From: Crickella sp963642455
GTDB taxonomy: Bacteria > Bacillota > Clostridia > Peptostreptococcales > Anaerovoracaceae
DNA: 28,342 bases
Assembly (NCBI GenBank): GCA_963642455.1
Contig: CAVIGM010000020.1
Span: 1 to 28,342, forward strand
Direction: 5' to 3'
Shown: positions 22,695 to 28,342 of the stretch, in pieces
Layout: the number at the start of each line of letters is the position of its first letter
How positions within the stretch are numbered: position 1 is the stretch's first letter
Translations under genes and position numbers: made by a program
Notes under the pieces: generated by a model
Told to the model about the DNA's origin: nothing
The model's input: the letters and a program-made list of their open reading frames with translations, nothing else
Databases searched by the model: none

Positions 22695-24086
22695 ATGGAA
22701 CAAAATTCAAAAGGAAATTTTCAGTCCAATTTCGGTTTCCTTATGGCTTGTCTCGGATCAGCTGTAGGTCTTGGTAACCTCTGGTCATTCCCTTACAAGC
22801 TCGGAGTTGGCGGTGGATTCGCATTCCTTCTTATCTACGTTATTCTTGCTGTAGTAGTAGGATATCCACTTGTACTTTCCGAAATCGCTATTGGTCGTAA
22901 GTCACAGAAGGCTGCTATTGAAGCTTATGAAGAAATTCACCCTGCATTCAAGTTCAATGGTATTCTTCAGACAATCGTACCATTCTTCCTGCTCTCGTTC
23001 TACTGCACATTTGGTGGATACATCACTAAGTACCTCGTTGCTTCAATCGCAGGTTTCAGTGGTAACGCTACTATCAACACAGTAGACCCAGCTGCATATT
23101 TTGCTGAGAACCTTCTCAGCAACGGCGGAGTTGCTCTTATCTGGACATTATTATTCCTTGCACTTACAATGGTAATCGTATTTGCTGGTGTTTCCGGCGG
23201 TATCGAGAAGTTCTGCAAGTTCGCTATGCCTGCACTCTTCTTCATGCTCGTTATCATCGTAATCAGATCTTGCACACTCGAAGGAGCAGGCGGTGGTATT
23301 TCATTCTGCCTCAAGCCAAATTGGGATCCAATCATTGCTGACCCATTTGGAACACTCAGCCTTGCTGGTGGACAGCTCTTCTTCTCACTCTCACTTGCTT
23401 CAGCTTGTCTGATCGCTTATGGTTCATACCTCAGCGCTGATGAGAACCTCGAGAAGGACGCTATCTTCATCACAGTTGGAGACTCCACAGTAGCTGTACT
23501 CGCTGGATTCGCTATCATGCCTGCAGTATTCGCATTTGGTCTTGAGCCAGGTGCTGGCCCATCACTTCTGTTCATCTCAATGACAACAGTATTCCAGTCA
23601 ATGGGCGTTGCTGGCAGAATCTTCCAGTTCATGTTCTGGCTCCTCGTATTCTTCGCAGCTATCACATCATCAATCGGTATGATGGAAGGCGGAATCGCAG
23701 CTATCATGGATAGCCAGATTAAGAAGGGTAAGAAGGCTAACAGAATCCTTACAACAACAATCATGGGACTTATCGGTGCAGTTGGTAACACAATGACAAC
23801 TCTTGACTGCCTTGGTGCTGCTCCAACAATGCAGTGGTTCCACATCCTTGGACAGCCTGACGTACTTGACGTTTGGGATGCTGTTGCTGAAGGTATCCTC
23901 ATGCCTCTCACAGGTCTCATCATGGCTATCCTCATTGGTTGGGTTGTTCCTGGCTACATTGATGACGAAGTTGAAAAGGGTTCACAGTTCAAGTCAAAGA
24001 AGTTCTACAACTTCTGCATTAAGTGGGCTGGCCCTCTCTTCATGGCTATGATCGTTTATGGTCAGATTAAGTCATTCTGGGGTTAA
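22695..24086 (+). CDS. Sodium:neurotransmitter symporter family (NSS) transporter
   Basis: NSS (LeuT-fold) transporters import amino acids or related amines with sodium. The 463 residues contain about 11-12 hydrophobic helices. Helix 1 holds the signature FLMACLGSAVGLGNLWSFPYK, with the unwound GSAVGLGN that binds Na+ and substrate; YPLVLSEIAIGR follows in helix 2. The substrate cannot be told from sequence; bacterial members carry tyrosine, tryptophan, leucine and others. It stands alone between its own promoter and a strong terminator. Its codon use is striking: ATC, GCT, CTC, GGT and TCA prevail and ATA is almost absent, unlike the kinase genes next to it. This suggests very high expression or, less likely, recent transfer. 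Confidence 0.94.
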   Translation: MEQNSKGNFQSNFGFLMACLGSAVGLGNLWSFPYKLGVGGGFAFLLIYVILAVVVGYPLVLSEIAIGRKSQKAAIEAYEEIHPAFKFNGILQTIVPFFLLSFYCTFGGYITKYLVASIAGFSGNATINTVDPAAYFAENLLSNGGVALIWTLLFLALTMVIVFAGVSGGIEKFCKFAMPALFFMLVIIVIRSCTLEGAGGGISFCLKPNWDPIIADPFGTLSLAGGQLFFSLSLASACLIAYGSYLSADENLEKDAIFITVGDSTVAVLAGFAIMPAVFAFGLEPGAGPSLLFISMTTVFQSMGVAGRIFQFMFWLLVFFAAITSSIGMMEGGIAAIMDSQIKKGKKANRILTTTIMGLIGAVGNTMTTLDCLGAAPTMQWFHILGQPDVLDVWDAVAEGILMPLTGLIMAILIGWVVPGYIDDEVEKGSQFKSKKFYNFCIKWAGPLFMAMIVYGQIKSFWG

Positions 24087-24158
24087 TCATAATTTAAGTC
24101 ATTATACTAAATTAAGAATTTCAAATTTAATTTATTAGACGAACAAATTAATACACTT

Positions 24159-24190
24159 AAAGGCCCAGCCAATCGGCTGGGCCTTTTCTT
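24159..24190 (+). terminator. Strong terminator, probably bidirectional
   Basis: AAAGGCCCAGCC and GGCTGGGCCTTT form a perfect 12-bp stem with the loop AATC, followed by T residues on the plus strand and by TTTAAGT on the minus strand. It separates the convergent transporter and histidine kinase genes. The rest of the 200-bp gap shows nothing else. Confidence 0.93.
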
Positions 24191-24289
24191 GTACCATTAT
24201 TTAGCTTAGCTTCTATTTAGCTTTTGTTCTGTTTTCTTTTCTGCTGTTCTTGTGTCCGCTACACTTCCCTCTTATTTAGTTCAACTTGA

Positions 24290-27214
24290 CTACAGGAATC
24301 TTGCGAGGGTTCTCTTGAGTATAGCTATATCAATCGGCTTAGCGATATGTTCATTCATACCAGCTTCAATGGATTTGAGCCTATCCTCTTCAAAGGCATT
24401 TGCCGAGAGAGCTATGATTGGAATGTTGCTCTCAGGATACATCTTGCGAATCTTCCTTGTAGCTTCATAGCCGTTCATAAAAGGCATCTGAATATCCATA
24501 AGGATTGCATCATAAGCATCTGGTCCTACGCTTCTTAGGAGTTCAATAGCCTTAGTTCCATCCTCTGCCGCTGTAACAATGACGCCATCTTCGCTGAGAA
24601 TTTCTGACGCAATCTCCCTATTCATTTCATTATCTTCAACAAGGAGAATTCTCTTTCCATGAAATGATAAGATATTATCATTATAAGCGTTCTCTTTATT
24701 TGTCACAGCATCAATATTATCAATAATCTTGCAAGGCAGGATAACCGTAAAAGTAGAGCCTTCACCTTTCTTGCTCTTGCAACCGATGGTGCCTCCCATT
24801 AATTCCACGAAGCTCTTACAGAGTGCAAGTCCAAGGCCCGTTCCCTGAATCTTGGAGACGGTTGAATTCTCTTCCCTTGTGAAATGCTCAAAGGCATGCT
24901 TCTGGAATTCCTCACCCATTCCTATGCCGTTATCTGTAAAGGTATATTTGAGTGTCGCATAGCCCGGCTTGTGAGATTCAATTTCCTCACACATCACATT
25001 TACTTTTCCGCCCTTCTGGGTGTACTTAATGGCATTTGAAAGAATATTTACAAATACCCTTTCGGCGCGAATTTGGTCACAATAGACATAGCGATTCTTA
25101 ATTTCGCCAAAGCCGAAGACAAGCTCAATATCTTTTGCTCTTGCAAGATCACATACAAGATCTTCAACATGAGAGAAAGACAAATACGCATCGCCTGGAG
25201 TTTCTTCAATCTTGAACTTGCCGGATTCGATGCGGCTCATCTCAAGCACGTCATTTATGATATTAAGAAGTGTTTCTCCTGCGATATTAGTCTTATTTAA
25301 GCACTCGATTACCTTCTCTTTGTCGTCAATATTTCGAAGCGCCATACTGCTGTATCCCAAGATAGCATTCATAGGTGTTCTAATATCGTGTGACATGTTG
25401 AAAAGGAAACTGGTCTTAGCAAGGCTGGCGGATTCTGCAAGCTCAAGTGCCTCCATCTCGCGCTTCGTAGCTTCATCTACATTGTGGAAGCCTACGATAA
25501 AATGAGATTCTGAATTCTCGTCTCGTACGAATTTCGCCTGATAGTATGTAACTTCTCCATTTATAAGCGTTCTGAAATTTACGAAATATGCATTATCATT
25601 ATTGATTGCTTGCTTAACGACGTTCTGTCTTGTTGCTTCGTAGAACTCCTGTCTGTCATCAGGATGCATAATTGTACTTATCAGCCTGTTAAGACGTTCT
25701 TCGAAATTTGTTATTGATGACCATCCAGGGATTGTCTTCTCGAACATTGAGTCGAAACGATAGTGAATCTCAGGGCTATCATCTTCAAAAGAAGCATAGA
25801 CTACACAACCGAAGTCGTCCGAAAGGCCTTCAATTACGGCTGCGTCACGAGCGGCTATTGCCTTACGTTCAAGTTCTGCCCTGAGTTCGTCGTCCTTGTC
25901 TGCGAAGCCGAGAGCCACAGACTGCGGATTCTCGGAATCCCCTACTTTTACAAACTTCATCTCGGAATAATGCCCTTCGGAATTTCTGTAAGTCGTAATG
26001 AAAGTCTTCTTATTACTGAGTTCTTTGAGGATATTGTATATTGAGCCCGCGGTGAGCATCTTCGCCTTATCGTCTGGATATACCAAGGTGTCTACATACA
26101 TCTTGAAGGCATCGCTGTATTTAATACCACTTCTGAAAATCTTACCGAACTGAGACTCGGTCTGCTCGTTCATCGTATACGGGTCGAGCTCGTCAGTAGT
26201 AAGGTCGATGTAGTATACGGAAGTATATTCGGAAGCGAGGATCTCAATAATTTCGATGTTTCTTTGAAGTACTCGCTCTTCTTCCTCTTTGGATCTAAGC
26301 TCTGCGTCCTTATCTGCGAAACCAAGTGCTACAGCCTCTGGTATGCCTTCTTCATATCCTACCTTTACGAATTTCATTTCGGAGTAGTGTCCTTCATCGT
26401 TACGATAGGTTGTGATGAAAGTCTTCTTAGTACGAAGCTCCTTCATGATATTTCCTACAGAGCCGGCCTTAAGCATCTTGGATTTGTCTTCCAAATAAAC
26501 AAATTTATCAACATATAGTCTGAACGCTTCGGAATATGTAATTCCGCTTCTAAATACAGAGCCGAAGGTCGTTTCTGTTTCGTCGTTCATGGTATACGGA
26601 TTCAAGTCGTCTGTTCTGAGGTCGATATAGTATACGGAGGTATACTCGGATGCCAGGACTTTAATAATTTCTATATCTCTTTGTCTGCTCTCTTCTTCTT
26701 TGAGCTCGGCTCTTGTTTCTTCATCTTTATTTGCGAAACCAAGCGCAACAGCAATCGGCTTGTCATATTCGCCACCTACTTTAACGAATTTCATCTCTGA
26801 ATACTCGTCGTCGGCACTTCGGTAAGTGGTTATGAACGTCTTCTTATTTGCCAGCTGCCTCTTGATATTCTCGATTGAACCGGCATTGAGCATCATCTCC
26901 TTATCCTCAGGATAAACGAGTTTGTCTACGTACAGCTTATATGCCTCGGAGTACGTAATTCCGCTTCTAAATACAGAGCCGAAAGTTGTCTCTGTTTCTT
27001 CGTTCATGGTATACGGAACAAGGCCGTCATTTGAGAGGTCGATGTAGTATACGGAAGTATACTCGGATGCCAGAATTTCGATGATGTCGAAATTCCTTTG
27101 GCGCTCTTCTTCGAGAAGGCGTTGTTCTTCGCTCATCATATTATCTGCGGCTCTATCCTTGATTTCTTCTGTTATTTCTTCTCTTATTTCTCCTGCCTCT
27201 TCGCCTGCAAACAT
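24290..27214 (-). CDS. Soluble hybrid histidine kinase with triplicated sensor domain
   Basis: A two-component signalling protein of 974 residues with no membrane segment. After a charged N-terminus come three near-identical units of 139 residues (about 44-182, 183-321, 322-460), each with ILASEYTSVYYIDL and KKTFITTYR, then a diverged fourth unit (about 461-595). These look like PAS-type sensor domains common in clostridial signalling proteins. HisKA follows with the phospho-acceptor H609 in FNMSHDIRTPMNAILG, then an HATPase domain (NAIKYT, DNGIGMG, GTGLGLAL), and a receiver domain from about 853 with phospho-acceptor D907 in AILMDIQMPFMNG and AKP near the end. GAGGAG lies before the ATG. No response regulator gene with an output domain is next to it, so its partner is unknown. 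Confidence 0.93.
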   Translation of the reverse strand: MFAGEEAGEIREEITEEIKDRAADNMMSEEQRLLEEERQRNFDIIEILASEYTSVYYIDLSNDGLVPYTMNEETETTFGSVFRSGITYSEAYKLYVDKLVYPEDKEMMLNAGSIENIKRQLANKKTFITTYRSADDEYSEMKFVKVGGEYDKPIAVALGFANKDEETRAELKEEESRQRDIEIIKVLASEYTSVYYIDLRTDDLNPYTMNDETETTFGSVFRSGITYSEAFRLYVDKFVYLEDKSKMLKAGSVGNIMKELRTKKTFITTYRNDEGHYSEMKFVKVGYEEGIPEAVALGFADKDAELRSKEEEERVLQRNIEIIEILASEYTSVYYIDLTTDELDPYTMNEQTESQFGKIFRSGIKYSDAFKMYVDTLVYPDDKAKMLTAGSIYNILKELSNKKTFITTYRNSEGHYSEMKFVKVGDSENPQSVALGFADKDDELRAELERKAIAARDAAVIEGLSDDFGCVVYASFEDDSPEIHYRFDSMFEKTIPGWSSITNFEERLNRLISTIMHPDDRQEFYEATRQNVVKQAINNDNAYFVNFRTLINGEVTYYQAKFVRDENSESHFIVGFHNVDEATKREMEALELAESASLAKTSFLFNMSHDIRTPMNAILGYSSMALRNIDDKEKVIECLNKTNIAGETLLNIINDVLEMSRIESGKFKIEETPGDAYLSFSHVEDLVCDLARAKDIELVFGFGEIKNRYVYCDQIRAERVFVNILSNAIKYTQKGGKVNVMCEEIESHKPGYATLKYTFTDNGIGMGEEFQKHAFEHFTREENSTVSKIQGTGLGLALCKSFVELMGGTIGCKSKKGEGSTFTVILPCKIIDNIDAVTNKENAYNDNILSFHGKRILLVEDNEMNREIASEILSEDGVIVTAAEDGTKAIELLRSVGPDAYDAILMDIQMPFMNGYEATRKIRKMYPESNIPIIALSANAFEEDRLKSIEAGMNEHIAKPIDIAILKRTLARFL
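25430..27085 (-). repeat. Four-unit 417-bp repeat in the kinase gene
   Basis: Units lie at about 26669-27085, 26252-26668 and 25835-26251, exactly 417 bp (139 codons) each; a diverged fourth occupies about 25430-25834. Long stretches of the first three are nearly the same at the DNA level (for example the codons for ASEYTSVYYIDL and KKTFITTYR). The unit next to HisKA is the most diverged and may be the ancestral domain from which the others were amplified. Confidence 0.88.
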
Positions 27215-27267
27215 TCTACTCCTCTTTCTTTCTCCTGTATTTCTTCTATATTATCCAGTTTTTCTTT

Positions 27268-27296
27268 ATATTACTATTCTTTTATTAATTAAGCAA
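27268..27296 (-). promoter_or_regulatory. Probable promoter of the histidine kinase gene
   Basis: On the minus strand TTGCTT (27291-27296), 17 bases, TAATAT (27268-27273). The surrounding sequence is very AT-rich, so the match could be chance. Confidence 0.5.
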
Positions 27297-27390
27297 TATT
27301 AAAGAATCTATTGTGTCAGCCATAAGACATCAAAATCACGCTCTCAACGTGGCGCGAAACAACACTATAAATAACAATAAATAATATTGG

Positions 27391-27405
27391 TAAATGGGAA
27401 CTTGT
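27391..27405 (+). repeat. Left arm of inverted repeat around the surface-like gene
   Basis: TAAATGGGAACTTGT here is repeated inverted at 27970-27984 with one mismatch in 15. The arms lie just outside the ORF at 27423-27944 on both sides. Confidence 0.75.
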
Positions 27406-27422
27406 CCATAAGAGAATGTTCC

Positions 27423-27944
27423 TTATTTAGTTTGTCCACATCCAGAGCAATAATAACCATCTGAAATTATTTCATCATAAGCAGGTGTATCAGTTACTGT
27501 TACTGTTTCATAAATAGGATCACCTTGCTCATCATAAGCTGCCTGTTTTTCATAAACTGTTCCGGATCCTGCGCAATACGTCGCATTTGCGTGAGCAATA
27601 TATGAGTCTAAATCAGTCTTAAGCCATTCAATTCCACAGTTACACGTAAACGCTTTTACTGCATCATGATGAATTGTATTATATCCAGTAATGTGTTGTT
27701 CCTCATGCGTAACCGCATCATGATGAACTGTTGTTGTTTTTTCTACCCATGTATGTTCGTGTGGTGCTGGTGTGCTCTCAGTCTTAGTAGAAGAACCGTT
27801 GTTAGTTGTAGTGGTGTTGTTAGAGCTACTGTTAGTTGAAGTAGTAGTATTTGTTGTTTCTATAGTAGCTTCACTAGATTCTTCCATAGTAGGTTCTTCT
27901 TTCTTAGCAATCTTAGTAAATTGTGAATTAAGAATTGTGTTCAC
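27423..27944 (-). CDS. Thr/Ser/Asn-rich Cys/His protein, probably truncated at the N-terminus
   Basis: The family is not named with confidence. The 173 residues start at a GTG with no clear Shine-Dalgarno and no signal peptide. Residues 27-59 are almost all Thr, Ser and Asn, a typical wall-spanning linker. Then come HEHTWVEKTTTVHHDAV and IHHDAV (an internal repeat), CNC with a later His and Cys (C101, C103, H118, C124), and CSGCG near the end (C166, C169). Secreted proteins of gut Clostridia often have HxHTW plus paired cysteines of this sort, normally behind a signal peptide or lipobox. Here the frame closes five codons before the GTG (TAG). I suspect the C-terminal part of a surface protein that has lost its secretion signal. 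The inverted repeats around it may be involved. Confidence 0.6.
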   Translation of the reverse strand: MNTILNSQFTKIAKKEEPTMEESSEATIETTNTTTSTNSSSNNTTTTNNGSSTKTESTPAPHEHTWVEKTTTVHHDAVTHEEQHITGYNTIHHDAVKAFTCNCGIEWLKTDLDSYIAHANATYCAGSGTVYEKQAAYDEQGDPIYETVTVTDTPAYDEIISDGYYCSGCGQTK

Positions 27945-27969
27945 ACCTACTAATATCTATAGATTAGTA

Positions 27970-27984
27970 ACAAGTTCCCATATA
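27970..27984 (-). repeat. Right arm of inverted repeat around the surface-like gene
   Basis: Read on the minus strand TATATGGGAACTTGT, matching the left arm at 14 of 15 bases. It lies 25 bases upstream of the GTG of the enclosed ORF. Confidence 0.75.
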
Positions 27985-27994
27985 CAGACTTTTC

Positions 27995-28061
27995 ATAAAA
28001 AAATAAAAGACTTATTAGTCACAAATCTATCTTTTTAACGATAAACTCTTAATAAGTCTTT
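27995..28061 (-). terminator. Terminator-like hairpin upstream of the surface-like gene
   Basis: AAAGACTTATTA (28006-28017) and TAATAAGTCTTT (28050-28061) form a perfect 12-bp stem with a 32-base loop; on the minus strand it is followed by TTTTATTTTTTTATG. It would end transcripts coming from the gene at the right edge and isolate the ORF at 27423-27944 from them. Confidence 0.65.
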
Positions 28062-28256
28062 ATTTATTATTTCTTTATATTGTTAGTGTATTCATTTCCT
28101 TGAAATGAATACTACATTTTCTGTATAGGTCGAGACTATGCCTTTAATGTTCACAGTAAAGAGGAACAAATCACTCCCTATTTATGAGGAAAATATCATC
28201 TCTTTAATCGATTGACAATCAAAGTTTAACTTCATATTCTGTCCACAGACTCATTT

Positions 28257-28342
28257 TTATTTTGAGTTGGATTTCAGATGTGCATAGACAATACATTCTT
28301 CTGTTCCAGTAGGTCCTGTCCAGTGGTTACCTTCTTCACCTG
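28257..28342 (-). CDS. 3' end of an unrecognised gene (cut by the window edge)
   Basis: The last 27 codons of a minus-strand frame, ending HWTGPTGTEECIVYAHLKSNSK then TAA. The residue mix and open frame look like real coding sequence, but the piece is too short to name a family. A transcript from it would run into the terminator-like hairpin at 27995-28061. Confidence 0.5.
   Translation of the reverse strand, partial: GEEGNHWTGPTGTEECIVYAHLKSNSK

Larger units (their letters stand above)
27945..28256. other. Gene-free AT-rich stretch with hairpins
   Basis: 312 bases without a convincing gene. It holds the right arm of the 15-bp inverted repeat (27970-27984), a terminator-like structure (27995-28061), and a perfect 11-bp hairpin GTATTCATTTC/GAAATGAATAC (28088-28112). 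A 25-codon minus-strand frame from a TTG at 28169 to 28092 has a GGGAG before it but no other support. Confidence 0.6.

Noticed and set aside
28092..28169. 25-codon minus-strand frame with GGGAG before a TTG
   Set aside because: Too short, a rare start codon, overlaps a hairpin, and no similarity or neighbour supports it.
28212..28240. Plus-strand TTGACA, 17 bases, TATTCT
   Set aside because: A good promoter match by itself, but it points into the end of a gene on the other strand and no plus-strand product follows. An antisense RNA is possible but unsupported.
1..28342. tRNA genes, rRNA genes, CRISPR arrays, phage or conjugation modules
   Set aside because: Reading both strands showed no cloverleaf, no rRNA motifs, no regularly spaced repeats and no recognisable transposase, integrase or phage genes.

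Overview
This window looks like chromosomal DNA from an anaerobic Bacillota of the class Clostridia. The evidence is: the gene order ftsK-rimO-pgsA-cinA-recA; the set rpmB-asp23-recG-rsmD-coaD-tmcAL-rpmF; zinc-binding (four-cysteine) forms of L28 and L32; strong AGGAGG ribosome binding sites; and a Gram-positive LexA box in front of recA. I cannot name the genus. There are no rRNA or tRNA genes, no recognisable transposase and no CRISPR array.

Layout. Positions 1-16,350 are a block of housekeeping genes, all on the minus strand. Read in the direction of transcription they are: rpmB (own promoter and terminator); then a divergent Asp23-like gene, recG, rsmD, coaD, a coiled-coil protein and tmcAL; then rpmF (own promoter and terminator); then ftsK, rimO, pgsA, cinA and recA (recA has its own LexA-controlled promoter); then rplU and rpmA behind an L21-type leader; and finally obgE. 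From 16,550 to 24,086 the plus strand carries a membrane-anchored protein that looks like an inactivated M20 peptidase, a pyridoxamine kinase, a very long class A penicillin-binding protein and a sodium-coupled NSS transporter with its own consensus promoter and terminator. From 24,290 to the right end the minus strand carries a large soluble hybrid histidine kinase, and then an AT-rich accessory stretch with a Thr/Ser/Asn-rich Cys/His protein that lacks a signal peptide and lies between inverted repeats. The 3' end of an unrecognised gene runs off the right edge.

How the genes fit together. The minus block couples translation (L21, L27, L28, L32, RimO, RsmD, TmcAL, Obg) with DNA repair and chromosome segregation (RecA, RecG, FtsK/SpoIIIE), phospholipid synthesis (PgsA) and coenzyme A synthesis (CoaD). 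The plus block is envelope and metabolism.

What stands out. (1) The Asp23-like gene has a -10 box placed so that transcription should begin at the A of its ATG, with no Shine-Dalgarno: a candidate leaderless mRNA. (2) The M20-like protein seems to have lost key metal ligands. (3) The histidine kinase carries a sensor domain amplified with an exact 139-residue period. (4) Tandem duplications are unusually common, at scales from 5 bp to 417 bp, including a 57-bp duplication of the obgE 3' end. (5) L27 lacks the cleavable N-terminal extension usual in Bacillota and the prp protease gene is absent from its usual place. (6) L21 has a C-terminal helical domain on a charged linker. No complete new defence or mobile system could be supported.
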